Below, piece by piece: positions 1-10,122 of a stretch of 64,000 nucleotides of DNA; positions within the stretch are counted from its first letter, which is position 1; each line of letters starts with the position of its first letter. Position numbers and translations under genes: made by a program. The notes beneath the pieces are model-generated. The model saw only the letters and a program-made list of their open reading frames with translations, had not been told where the DNA came from and did no database searches. Source of the stretch: Cryptomeria japonica (Eukaryota; Streptophyta; Pinopsida; Cupressales; Cupressaceae); assembly GCF_030272615.1 (NCBI RefSeq), contig NC_081411.1, positions 837,240,136 to 837,304,135 on the forward strand, read 5' to 3'.

Positions 1-885
1 TAGAGTCTTCCATACCAAATTTCTTCAACAATTCCCTAGCATACTTAGTTTGATAAATGGAAATACCTTTATCAGTCTGAGTAATCTACAAACCTAAGAA
101 AAATTTCATTTCCCCAATCATAGACATTTCAAATTATTTCTCCATATTGTTAGAAAATTTCATGCACAACTTATCTTCACCTCCAAAAATGATGTCATCA
201 ACAAAAACCTCAATAATAAATATATCATCATCAATGACTTTAAAATATAGATTACCATCAGCATTACCTTTAGTGAAACCAAGCTTTAAAAGATATTTGT
301 CTAACCTTGCATACCAAGCTCTAGGTGCCTGTTTCAATCCATATAAGGCTTTCTTTAACCTGCAAACCATATTTTTATCATCTGAAAGTGAAAAACCATT
401 AGGTTGCTCAATATAAACTTCCTCATCAAGATCCCCATTCAGAAAGGAACACTTAACATCCATCTGATAAACCTTGTAGTTTTTATGTGCAGCATAGACA
501 AGAAATAATCTTACAACTTCAATCCTAGCTACAGGTGTAAAAGTTTCACCATAATCAATTCATTCCTTTGAGAATATCCTTTACAAACCAATCTAGCTTT
601 ATTCCTCACAACTTGTCCATCTTCATTTAATCTATTCCTAAAAACCTATTTAGTTCCAATAACATTCTTATTTTTAGGCTAGGGAACTAAAATCCATGTG
701 TTATTATTCTCTATATGATCTAATTCTTCTTCCATAGCTTTCATGCAACATTCATCTTTACATGCTTCAATTACTGATACCGGTTCAACTTGAGAAATTA
801 AACATACATCATTAGTTTCCAATCTCCTTCTTATCATCACTCCATTGTTCTTATCCCCAATGATCTGATCTTCTGAATTATTCAT
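1..885 (-). pseudogene. Copia-1 reverse transcriptase fragment
   Basis: Minus-strand pieces encode the copia RT core. The segment at 679-885 carries the pre-RT region (MKAMEEELDHIENNNTW-like). The segment at 134-463 carries the MDVKCSFLNGDLDEEVYIEQP motif region, the KALYGLKQAPRAWY block and the catalytic block FVDDIIFGG. Stops and small frame changes separate the pieces, and the 3' continuation toward KYARELLKKFGMED runs off the left edge. In its intact state the enzyme would copy element RNA into cDNA in cytoplasmic virus-like particles. The catalytic box reads FVDD, as in the other copies of this family here, not the usual YVDD. Not functional as read. Confidence 0.88.
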
Positions 886-904
886 CCTTACATACTTAGG
901 AGTC

Positions 905-1925
905 TTTTGATTCTCTGTTACTCTTTCTTGTTCTTCAGTTACTATTGAATTTTTTGATACTGCCAGAGTAACTAGTTAACATTTTTTTCTAGTAAAGGTG
1001 TTACCAGTTCAATTATAATCATTTCCATTCCCAGTTCTTGCTCATAAACTTTGATTTGACTTTTATTCAGCTCATCCACCTTGACATTAACACTCTTCAC
1101 AATTCTGTGCAATCTTTTGTTATAACATCTATATGCTTTGCTTTCATTACAATAACCAAGAAACATTCCTTCATCACATCTAGGATCAAATTTCCTAATG
1201 AAATCATCTCTCCTGATATAACATTTACTACCAAAGATTCTAAAATACTTAACTGTAGGTGTATTTCCAAACCATAATTCATAAGGTGTCTTACCGGTTT
1301 CTCCTTTGATATGTACTCTGTTGAATATATAAAATGTTGTGCTCACTTCTTCTCTCCAGTAGATATGAGGTATATTATCTTCCATCATCATGGTTGTAGT
1401 AGCATCCAAGATAGTTCTATTCTTTTTTTCCACAACTCCATTCTACTAAGGTGTCCAGGGAGCAAGAAATTGTCTCCTCATGCGATGCTTCTCACAAAAG
1501 TTATTAAACTCACCAGATGTGAAATCTCCACCATGATCTAACCTTAAACACTTAATCTTCAATCATTTCTCAGTTTCAATTTTAGCTTTAACAATTTTAA
1601 ACTTTTCAAAAGCCTCAGATTTCTCCCTTAGAAAAGTAACCCACATCATTCTAGAACAATCATCAATGATTAGCATAAAATATCTATCACCTTGAAAACT
1701 TTTAATTCTAGCAGGGCCACACAAATCAGTATGAATAAGATCAAGAACATAATTAGATTTGTCTTCTATACTCTTAAAAGAGGTTCTAACTTATTTTCCC
1801 ATTTGACCTTCTTTACATACTGGATTATAGGGCTTCACAATCTTAGGTATATCTCTAACTGCCTTAGTTGAACTGATTTTAACCATGCAATCAAAATTCA
1901 CATGACATGTCCTTTTATGCCATAG
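905..1925 (-). pseudogene. Copia-1 integrase remnant
   Basis: Minus-strand reading shows the C-terminal half of a copia integrase at 972-1433: ERKNRTILD-like start, then a WREEVSTTFYIFNRVHIKGETGKTPYELW block and the FGSKCYIRRDD block followed by FLGY. Upstream (1434-1925) the catalytic-core sequence is recognisable in translation (a DDYSRM-type region and a region describing hydrophobic RYFMLI) but is broken by several stops. Integrase would insert cDNA into the host genome. The gene lies between GAG-pre-integrase and RT, as expected for copia. Domain order and match to Copia-B make the call secure; limits are approximate because the frame is interrupted. Confidence 0.82.
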
Positions 1926-2464
1926 CTAACTCTCATCAATTTGTGTAGTCAGACATGTTTTCTCACCGGAATTGAAATGAAATATATTACCTTTTATCTG
2001 AGTACCGATTGCAATCTCCAAACTAGATCTATTAATGATTTTGCATTTTCCATCCTTGAATTGTAATTGAAATCTCTTATCCACCAATTGTCCTACACTC
2101 AAAATATTATTCCTTAAACCTTCAACATAATAAAAATTATTAGTATTGTCCTTACAATCTAATGATATAGTTTCTCTTCCTTTGATCATACATGTTTTGT
2201 CATCTCCAAATCTAACCAGACAACCATCAAATTATTGCAAATATAGAAACTTCCTTTTATCTCCAATCATATGATGTGAACATCTACTATCAATTACCCA
2301 TTCATCCTTATCTTAAATTTTAGTAGCAAGTGCCTTCTCTTCAGGTACATTCTCTTCCAGTGGCAGAACATCTTCCTTGATAGCTAGGAACACCCATTCC
2401 TTTCCATTGCCAGAACCACTAGCAGAGTCTTGTGCTGGTTCATCATCAGAATTAGTCACACCTT
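1926..2464 (-). pseudogene. Copia-1 protease / GAG-pre-integrase remnant
   Basis: The 87-codon open stretch at 1926-2189 contains a VEGLRNNILSVGQLVDK block, the hallmark of the copia protease-to-GAG-pre-integrase junction, followed by NIFHFNSGEKTCL and IDES. The equivalents in Copia-A (5260-5508) and Copia-B (11400-11620) align closely. The upstream part (2190-2464) should hold the protease active site (an Asp-Ser/Thr-Gly turn); I see only a degraded version, with stops. The protease would cleave Gag-Pol in the particle. Non-functional. Confidence 0.78.
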
Positions 2465-3486
2465 CCTCATCTACAATGTATCATGATTTATCTTTGTTTT
2501 CCTATACTTATACTTGTTCTGATATCTAGGGTTAGGCTTAAAATATCTTCTAGCTCTATCTTGAAATCTTGAATTCCTTTCAGGATATCTAGATGCAAAA
2601 TGACCTATCTTGTTACATGCAAAACATTTCAAATGTGCTTTTCCTTCATACTTACTTCTTATTGGTCCTTTAGGTACTCTTCTAGCAAATAGGGCTTCAA
2701 GTTGCTCAAATTCTTCATCTTCTCTTTTTATATCATCCAATTCCTTTGCATACAAAGTTTTCCAATATTGCTTGTCGGTTGATGATGTAAATGCATGAAA
2801 AGAAGGTTCAAACTTCACAGCTCTAGAAGGTCCAAATTCTTCAAGCTCAAAAGCAGATAATTTCCCAACCAAGGTATTTGTATTGACAAAAGTATTAGCC
2901 ATTTTTTTCAATTCATTAATTGCAGTAGCCTTTATATTATAAGTCAGTGGTAAAGCTCTCAGAACTTTAGAAACTATCTCATCTTACCTCAGAGTTCCAC
3001 CACAACATTGAATTCCCATAACAATTTAATTTACCCTTTTTATGAATGCAGTTATCCTTTCATCTTCTTCCATCTTCAGGTTTTCATATCTCACCCGGTA
3101 ACCATCAAGTTTAGAAATCTTAACAGTAAGGTCACCTTCATTAAGAGTCTCCAACTTGTCCCATATAGCCTTTTATTGATGATTTTTTATTGATGATTTG
3201 TCAGTTAATCCCATTATTTTATGATCAGAAAGTGCACACAAGAGGGCTTCTCTTGCTCTACAATCATTCTCAAGCTCCTTATCCAATTTTGCTACAAGAT
3301 TGCCAGATGCCAAATTAAAAGGGGTAACTCCATTCTCTGTGATTTCTCAAATTTTCTTACTGAGACATCTTAGATGAGTCTCCATCTGAATCTTCCATAC
3401 TCTATAATTTGTTCCATCAAACCTAGGAATATCTCTCCAAAAGATAGCAATAGATGAACTATATGAAATTGAATTGTTAGTTGCCA
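2465..3486 (-). pseudogene. Copia-1 gag remnant with altered zinc knuckle
   Basis: Translation from the minus-strand ATG at 3486-3484 gives MATNNS..., then a FDGTNY-VWKIQMETHL block, the UBN2-type N-terminus of plant copia Gag. It is interrupted by several stops; the longest open piece is 2471-2911. The nucleocapsid zinc knuckle lies at about 2585-2626 and reads C-x2-C-x4-H-x4-Y: the last zinc ligand is Tyr (codon at 2585-2587) where Cys is expected. Gag would form the particle and bind RNA. The start sits about 45 nt after the PBS, as in Copia-B. Confidence 0.82.
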
Positions 3487-3530
3487 TAGGATCTTCCTCA
3501 AGCAGTTAACCTTCTATAGAGAGGACCATA

Positions 3531-3542
3531 GCTCTGATACCA
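3531..3542 (-). promoter_or_regulatory. Primer-binding site of Copia-1 (initiator Met tRNA)
   Basis: Minus strand reads TGGTATCAGAGC two bases inside the LTR, the classic plant copia PBS complementary to the 3' end of initiator methionine tRNA. It fixes the LTR boundary at 3545. Confidence 0.92.
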
Positions 3543-3544
3543 AT

Positions 3545-4739
3545 TGTTAGACAATTTAAATAACCAGAAGACAACTGAGAGGGGGGGTTGAATCAGTTAT
3601 CTCCAGATTATCAGAACCTTAAGAAATTAAAACTTTAATGTCGGAACCCAAAAGATCAATACCAAAATGCATAAACCAATTACCAAAATAGCAGATATAC
3701 CAATAAAGCACAAGCAACAATTAGAGAATAAATGTACCATCCACATGACACCAAGATTTGTATGTAGAAAACCTGGTAAAGGGAAAAACCATGGTTGGAA
3801 GCCTACCCACTATCAGATAATACTTTTGCAATAAGTATGTGATTACAAATTGAGGGGCTTGCACTTATAGGAAGGCCAACATCCTAGAGCACACTGCTCA
3901 TTACAAAAGGAGTCTCACTAACTACATAAAAATCCATACTACAATCAAGAAGAGAGAAGGAACTGCAATGATAGCATCTCTTGTGTCTAAGTATAGTTCC
4001 AGTTAATCTCAATACCAGAGGACTTAATCCTCTTACATAAACCCAACTCAATCACCAATGATCGACCAAATCCTCTTCATGAATTATTAATACATTATTC
4101 ACTCCTATACCATCCTTGCATATGGTATGCAATGAGATCTTACATCATACATATACAAAACCTCAACCATAAACAATAAGGTTAGACACCAGACAATAAA
4201 AAAATTACATAATTACAAAGCATGTCTTCCTGAGACCAAACAAATAATATCCAACCCATAACACATCAAAAAGTCCAATCAACACGTTATATTAAGTTGG
4301 TCAATAACCTAGATAGTACCAGACCCAATTTAGGTCCACACATGCTAGAGCAAAAAATCCCAACCAGCCAAGTCTTGAACACAATCAACATCAGTATCCT
4401 AAATATCTACTAGAAGCCGCACCAAAACCACTTAAGTATAACATCAAATATTCTCAACAAAGCTCTACCAGTGAAACCCTCATCGAATCAACAAACCAAG
4501 CTTACCAGCATATAGGATAGCATCCGATCACCAAATCAAAACTAACTAACTAAACATGAATATGAGTAGCATGAATAGAAGATCTAAGCCAAATCCATAA
4601 GCCAAAACATACCAGAGCATACTGGATCATCATGATCTAACCAACTAGAAACCAAACAACCTACCAGGACCAGAAGGATACCGGTAAATAGCCAAGACAA
4701 CTAGTGTTGACATTAATGACAAAATATCAATGTAACACA
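3545..4739 (-). repeat. 5' LTR of Copia-1
   Basis: On the minus strand this 1,195-bp segment begins TGTGTTACATTG and ends ...TTGTCTAACA, next to the PBS. A run of G at 3583-3590 (C on the minus strand) followed by CTCAGTTG matches the 3' ends of the Copia-A/B LTRs, and TTTTGTCATTAATGTCAACAC at its start matches theirs. The canonical TGTTGG start is missing or changed, so the outer edge is uncertain by about 15 bp. Confidence 0.8.
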
Positions 4740-4763
4740 TAATCAATTCCTCCAAATGGCCAA

Positions 4764-5051
4764 CAACTTGAAGCATTGATTTCCCAAAGATTGCCTAAAG
4801 GAGTTGGTAAGTATGATAGAAAATTGCCCTTGAAATGTTTGTCTTGCAATAAGGTAGGACATTTTTCTTCTAGATGCCCGGAGAGAATGTCTAAGTATGA
4901 TAGGCATGACAAATTTTATAAGAATGATAGGAATGATAGATATGAGAAGCATGAGAAGTATGATAAGCCTTACAAGCCTAACCGAAAGTATAAGAATCAA
5001 AAAAACTATTATTATGTTATTGATGAAGGTGTTACAGATGAAGAATCGTAA
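4764..5051 (+). pseudogene. Copia-A gag C-terminal fragment with intact CCHC knuckle
   Basis: The open frame reads QQLEALISQRLPKG..., equivalent to the end of Gag in the sister elements, then a zinc knuckle at 4836-4880 reading C-x2-C-x4-H-x4-C with all four ligands. After it comes an unusual stretch rich in Lys, Tyr, Asp and Arg (4884-5000; repeated KYDR / NDRYEKHEKYDK units), probably an RNA-binding basic tail expanded by slippage. The frame ends at TAA 5049. Gag N-terminus and start codon are missing, so this is a fragment. Confidence 0.82.
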
Positions 5052-5640
5052 AGAGATGAAGTTATGTGTATTGCTATCAAAGAAGATAGATCAGTTCCTG
5101 CACTATTGAGGAGAAAGATTTAGTTGCTAAAGTTAAAGAGAAAGATGAATGGGTGATTGACAATAGTTTTTCACATCATATGACTGCGTATAAAAGAAAA
5201 TTTTTGAATATGGAAAGTATGATGGTGGAATAGGAAGATTTGGAGATGACAAAGCCTGTGTGATCTATGGTAGAGGTTATATTTCCTTTGATGGTAAGCA
5301 TAACACTAGTGATGTCTTATATATTGAAGGTTTGAAGCATAATATTTTAAGTGTTGGACCAATGGTTGACAAAGGTTATGATTTACAATTCAAAAATGAA
5401 AAATGCAAGATCCTAAATGCCTATGATATAGAAATTGCATGTGGAATAAAGACTAAAGGTAATATCTTTCATTTGAATTCTAGTGAGAAAAGTTGTTTGA
5501 TTTCTTAGATTGATGAAAGTTGGTTGTGGCATAGGAGAATGTGTCATGTTAATTTTGATTCAATGATTAATATTAGTTCTACACAAGCTGTGAGAGATTT
5601 TCCTAAAATTGTTAGCCTGCTAATATGGTATGTAAAGAAT
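5052..5640 (+). pseudogene. Copia-A protease / GAG-pre-integrase remnant
   Basis: At about 5150-5190 the translation resembles the copia protease active-site region (WVIDNSFSHHMT in place of the usual D-S/T-G turn), so the catalytic Asp is present but the following Ser-Gly is not. The longest open part, 5260-5508, holds VLYIEGLKHNILSVGPMVDKG and NIFHLNSSEKSCL; it stops at TAG 5506, where sister copies have Gln. It resumes with IDESWLWHRRMCHVNFDSM, the His/Cys GAG-pre-integrase module. Inactivated by stops and frame changes. Confidence 0.8.
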
Positions 5641-6420
5641 GTCAAATGGGTAAGAAAACAAAAGTTTCTTTCAAGAGAAAGTAGTATACATCTGATGGAT
5701 TGCTAGATCTTGTGCATACTGACTTCTGTGGACCTACACATGTTAGAAGTGTGCAGGGTGATAGATATTTTATGCTACTAATTGATTATTATTCTAGGAT
5801 GGTGTGGATTGTCTTTTTGAAGGAGAAATTAGAAGCATTGGACAAATTCTAGATATTCAAAGCAAAGGTTGAGACTAAGACATGATTGGTGAAATGGCTA
5901 AGATCTAACAGAGGAGGAGAATTTTGTTCTGGTGAGTTTGATTCATTTTGTGAGAAGCATGGGATTAGAAGACAATTATTTACTCATAGAACAACACAAC
6001 AAAATGGAGTTGTTGAAAGGTAGAACAAGATTGTTTTGGATGTTGCAAGGACTATGTTGATTGAAGGGAATGTTTCAAAGATCTACTGGAGATAAGTTGT
6101 TAGCACTGTTGTTTACACATTTAACTAGGTTCATATAAAAGGTGATACCTACAAGACTCCTTATGAGCTATGGTTTGGTCATGTTCCTACTATGAGATAT
6201 TTCAAAAAATTTGGTAGCAAGTGTTATATCAATAGAGATGAGGATATAGGTTTGCAAGAAGTGATGAAAGAATTTTCTTGGGATATTCAACAAAGAGAAA
6301 ATCCTTCCAGTGCTACAATAAGAGACTGAGGAAGATAGTAGAAAGTGCAAATGTGAAGTTTGATGAGAACTATGGAAATGAAATCAAAGCATGTGGATCA
6401 TAATGATGATGGTTAACATA
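5641..6420 (+). pseudogene. Copia-A integrase remnant
   Basis: In broken frames one can read the core landmarks of a copia integrase: a DLVHTDFCGPTHVRS block (first catalytic Asp), RYFMLLIDYYSRM, then a QNGVVER-type block holding the catalytic Glu near 6000-6020, then YWR..VVSTVVYTFN, KTPYELWFG and FGSKCYINRD. Stops include TAG at the position of a Trp in the sister copies (near 5850) and TAA/TAG near 6095 and 6127. Not functional. Confidence 0.78.
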
Positions 6421-6689
6421 TTGTTCTAACACCTATTCAGGCCAAAGAATTGAAGCAAAATTATTCGGTAAAGATAGTTAACCCAGATATTGTTGCTACT
6501 GATGGAGAGATGCAAGAACCTAAAAAATTAGAATAATTAAAAGACTCTGAGGTATCTAAGATTGAATCACTCTGAAAATCAGATTATTGGTGATAAAAAT
6601 AAAGGTGTGATGACTAGAAGAAGGCTAGCTGCTAAAGAGGTATGTTTGATTTCCAAAATTGAACCTAAGGATGTTGTTGAGCTTGCAAA

Positions 6690-7437
6690 GATGACAATTG
6701 GATAAGGGCCATGGAAGAAGAATTGAATCAAATTGAAAAGAATAACACATGGGATCTTGTTCCTAGACCTAAAGATAAGAATGTGGTTAGTACTAAATGG
6801 GTATTCAGGAACAAATTGAATGAAGCTGGTGAAGTTGTCAAAAATAAATAAAGATTGGTATGGAAAGGTTATTCACAAAAAGAGGGAATTGATTATGAGG
6901 AGACTTTTGCTCCAATAGCTAGACTTGAAGCTATTAGATTGTTGCTTGCATATGCTACCTATAAGGATTTCAAAGTATATCAGATGGATGCCAAGTCAAC
7001 ATTTCTGAATGGTGATCTTGAGGAAGAAGTCTATATTGAGAAACCTAATGGATTTTCATTATCAAATGATGGTGACATGGTATGCAAAATGAAGAAATCT
7101 CTTTATAGATTGAAACAAGCCCCTAGAGCCTAGTATGCTAGATTGGATAAGTACCTACCGAAATTGGGATTTAATAAAGGTAGTGCTGATTGTAATCTAT
7201 AATATTAAGATTGAGAATGATAACATCTTGATTGTTGAAGTTTTTGTTGATGATATTATCTCTGGAGGAGATGATAACTTGAGCATGAAGTTTGTCGGTG
7301 ATATGTAGAAAGAATTTGAGATGTCTATGATAGGAGAGATGAAATTTTTCTTAGGATTGAAGATTTCACAAACTAGAAAAGTTATTTTTATATCTCAAAC
7401 TAAATATGTGAAGGAATTGTTGAAGAAGTTTGGGTTG
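6690..7437 (+). pseudogene. Copia-A reverse transcriptase remnant
   Basis: RT begins around 6712 (AMEEELNQIEKNNTWDLVPRP). The open piece at 6855-7133 holds [21 protein letters not shown], the [20 protein letters not shown] block and [11 protein letters not shown], ending at TAG 7131 in place of the Trp of APRAWY. The catalytic block FVDDIISGGDD follows in another frame near 7240. TAG at about 7306 replaces a Gln. FVDD rather than YVDD is shared with the other copies here. Inactive. Confidence 0.85.
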
Positions 7438-8110
7438 GATGACTCCAAACCGGTTGGAACTCCTATGGTGACTAGTTTCAAATTATCTAAAAAATGATGA
7501 ATTTCTGAAATCTAATCATTCTTTGTATAGATCTATGGTTGGTGGACTCCTATATTTGACTCAAACTAGACTGGACATTATGCATGCCATGTGCATGGCT
7601 TTTAGATATCAAGCTGATCTGAAAGAGAGTCATGTCACTATGGTAAAGAGAATATTTAGATACTTGAAAGGAACTATGGATTATAGTTTGTGTTATCTGA
7701 GGAATGTTGATTTCATGTTATGTACTTACACTGATGCTAATTGGGTTGGTGATATTGATGACCGGAAGAGAACCTCTAGTGGTGCTTTCTTTTTGGGGAA
7801 GAAATTAGTTGCATGGGCTAGTAAGAAACAAGATTTAGTGTCTTTATCTACTATTGAATCTGGGTACATTGTTGCTACTAGTAACTTCACTCAGGTAGTT
7901 TGGATGAAGCAAATGTTGAAGGATATCAGAGTTATCTATGATGAGCCTACTGTCATATATTGTGATAATTATAGTGCTATTAATATGTCAAAGAATTCGA
8001 TGCAACATTCAAAGACTAAACATGTATCAATCAAGTATCATTTCTTGAGAGAAAAATTCAGTGAAGAAGTAAAGTTGGAATATGTATCTAGAAAGGAACA
8101 TATTTGGTTA
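7438..8110 (+). pseudogene. Copia-A RNase H region, tandem unit 1
   Basis: This unit covers the RT/RNase H linker (SVGTPM, YRSMVGGLLYLTQTRLDI) and the copia RNase H domain: CTYTDANWVGDIDDRKRTS (catalytic Asp), SLSTIESGYIVA (Glu region), VIYCDN (Asp), ending at SRKEHIW. It is largely open from 7523 and runs in frame into the start of a second copy. A one-base change in an A run near 7492 shifts the upstream frame. RNase H would degrade RNA in RNA:DNA hybrids during cDNA synthesis. The duplication is described under findings. Confidence 0.85.
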
Positions 8111-8840
8111 GATGACTCCAAATCGGTTGGAACTCCTATGGTGACTAGCTGCAAATTATCTAAAAATGATGAATCCTTGAAAGCTAATCAATCTTTGTAT
8201 AGATCTATGGTTGGTGGAATGTTATATCTTACTCAGACTAGACATGCACATTATGCATGTTGTGTGCATGGCTACTAGATATCAAGCTAATCTAAAAGAG
8301 AGTCATGTCACTACTATAATGAGGATATTCAGATACTTGAAGGAGACTATGGATTATGTTTTGTGGTATCCAAAGAATTATGATTTCATATTATGTGCTT
8401 ACACTGATGTTGATTGGGCTAGTGATGTTGATGACCGAAAGAGTACCTTTGGTGGTACATTATTTTTAGGTAAGAAATTATATTCAACATGTTTATCTAT
8501 TGTTGATGCTGAGTACATTGTTGTTACTGGAAGTTGCACTTAGGTAGTTTGGATGAAGCAAATGTTGAAAGATATCAGATTTATCTTTGATGAGCCTACT
8601 ATCATATATTATGATAATTCCAGTGCTATTAACATGTCAAAGAACTTGGTGCAACATTCAAAGACTAAACACATATCAATCAAGTATCATTTCTTGAGAG
8701 AAAATACTCAGTGAACAAGAAGTGAAGTTGGAATATGTATCTACAAAGGAACAAATTTCTAATATTTTCACTAAGCCTTTGCCTGTAGATACATTTGTCT
8801 ATTTGAGAGATAAGTTAGGGGTATCTACCCCTCCTAATGA
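8111..8840 (+). pseudogene. Copia-A RNase H region, tandem unit 2 and pol C-terminus
   Basis: This is a second copy of the linker plus RNase H. It restarts at the same DDSKSVGTPMVTS block, 673 bp downstream of unit 1, and repeats YRSMVGGMLYLTQTR, CAYTDVDWASDVDDRKST and IYYDNSSAIN. A frame change near 8255 and TAG at 8541, in place of a conserved Gln, break it. Only this unit continues into the normal end of pol (QISNIFTKPLPVDTFVYLRDKLGV). The two units differ at many positions, so the duplication is old or joins two related copies. Confidence 0.85.
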
Positions 8841-9012
8841 GAACTAGATGCATTGAGTTGCATCAATTCGGTGGACTCTAGAGTATTATCTTTTTGTTTG
8901 GATTGATGAGTTGGTGTTACTCCTCTAATGGAGTAGTCAGTTGGATTGGTTATCAGTTTTTGAGGGAGAGTAAGTTTGGTTTTCTATTTTGAGAATCTTT
9001 GGCATTTTTGTC

Positions 9013-9030
9013 AAAGGGGGAGGAGAAGAA
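9013..9030 (+). promoter_or_regulatory. Polypurine tract of Copia-A
   Basis: AAAGGGGGAGGAGAAGAA lies directly before the LTR start. This all-purine run is where plus-strand DNA synthesis starts in LTR elements. It shows that the LTR at 9032 stands in the 3' LTR position relative to Copia-A. Confidence 0.88.
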
Positions 9031-9031
9031 T

Positions 9032-10064
9032 TGTTGGTATTATGGATGTGTTATATTGGTTTTGTCATTGATGTCAACACTTGTCAACACTTATGAGCAC
9101 TGGAGATCTTTGGTTATGTTCACCGACATGTTCAGTGACTTATACACAGTCACTAGTATTTGGTTCACTGACAGGCTATATTGTTCACCGACACTGAGGA
9201 TGATCTGTTATCATCTGGAGATCACTTGGTTATGTCGAAGACATGGTTTGGACACTTGGTTTTGGTGATTTGGTTATTGGTCTAATCAAGTTTTCATATT
9301 TGCTATTACCGGCAAGCATTATCTATTCTAGATCAGCACGACATGTTATGTAGATGATTTATTGATTTGTTATTATTGTAAATGCATTGAGACGACATAA
9401 TGCATCACATATTGATTCACTTGTAATTGATTTAATTGTAATATTCTTAGTAAGTCGACCTACACATTTGGTCTCAGGTTTTTGTATATATATAAGATCT
9501 CATTTGTGAGATTATGTAGTAGTAGTGGAAGAGGAATTTAATAAGGTATATACAAATATAAGCAGAGCTACTCACATAGACATCATTTGAAGATTCATGG
9601 AAGGTATGAAGAAGACAATAAAAGCTTAACCGGTACTGAATCTAGCATATGAAGAAGCTACTTTGAGCATTACATTATCATTCGATTTAGCCATCCAATT
9701 GTATTCAGTGTGACTCCCATCTTGTGATTGAGTAGTTAGCCTTTCTGCATGTGCAGACCCCATTTGTACACACATACTATCTGCAGTAGTATCATCTGAT
9801 TATGGGTAAGGTTTCCCACCATGGTTTTTCCCCTTATAGGGTTTCCACGTACAAATATATGTGTTATGTGTTGTGGATGTTATTTGTCTTTTTGTTTCAT
9901 GCATTAAGCTTCACCGGTGTATTGTTATTAACTGTTAAACTATCAACCAGCATTACGTTTGGTTTACTAGTATTATGCATCAAGTTTGATTAAGTTATAT
10001 TTAGGTTTAAACTAATAGACAACTGATTCACCCCCCCCCTCTCAGTTGCCTCTGGGTCCTAACA
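9032..10064 (+). repeat. LTR shared by Copia-A (3' side) and Copia-B (5' side)
   Basis: This 1,033-bp LTR starts TGTTGGTATTATGG and ends ...GGTCCTAACA. A polypurine tract precedes it and a Met-tRNA PBS follows. It pairs with the LTR at 31388-32457, with roughly 6-7% differences over the first 300 bp. A 20-odd bp segment present in the partner is absent here between two ACCGGCAA repeats (near 9311). It holds a TATA-like run and a C-rich 3' end that is a family hallmark. Confidence 0.92.
9485..9496 (+). promoter_or_regulatory. TATA box of the Copia-A/B LTR
   Basis: TATATATATAAG lies inside the LTR, followed by AT-rich R-region-like sequence. It is the likely core promoter for element RNA. The partner LTR has a weaker version at 31866-31876. 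Confidence 0.6.
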
Positions 10065-10066
10065 AT

Positions 10067-10080
10067 TGGTATCAGAGCCA
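10067..10080 (+). promoter_or_regulatory. Primer-binding site of Copia-B (initiator Met tRNA)
   Basis: TGGTATCAGAGCCA starts two bases after the LTR end and is complementary to the 3' end of initiator Met tRNA. It is the best-preserved copy of this site in the window. Confidence 0.93.
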
Positions 10081-10122
10081 AGTCCTCTTTTTTGCAGAAG
10101 TTTAACAGCTTGAGGAGACTCT

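Larger units (their letters stand above)
1..4739 (-). mobile_element. Copia-1: 5' part of a degenerate Ty1/copia retrotransposon, minus strand
   Basis: Read on the minus strand, the order is LTR (4739-3545), PBS, Gag, zinc knuckle, protease/GAG-pre-integrase, integrase and reverse transcriptase, which is the Ty1/copia order (integrase before RT). The element leaves the window at position 1 inside the RT region, so RNase H and the 3' LTR are not visible. Every domain is broken by stops or frameshifts. The LTR start and Gag-Pol wording are close to Copia-A and Copia-B, so all belong to one family group. It abuts truncated Copia-A at 4739/4740; insertion of Copia-1 into Copia-A is possible but cannot be tested without the left end. 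Confidence 0.9.
4740..9031 (+). mobile_element. Copia-A: 5'-truncated Ty1/copia interior
   Basis: Copia domains in order: zinc knuckle, GAG-pre-integrase, integrase, RT, RNase H (present twice), 3' UTR and polypurine tract at 9013-9030, running directly into an LTR at 9032. The N-terminal two thirds of Gag, the PBS and the 5' LTR are absent: homology starts abruptly near 4764 beside Copia-1's LTR end. All coding parts carry stops and frame changes. The closest relative in the window is Copia-B. The LTR at 9032-10064 serves both as Copia-A's expected 3' LTR and as Copia-B's 5' LTR. Confidence 0.88.
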
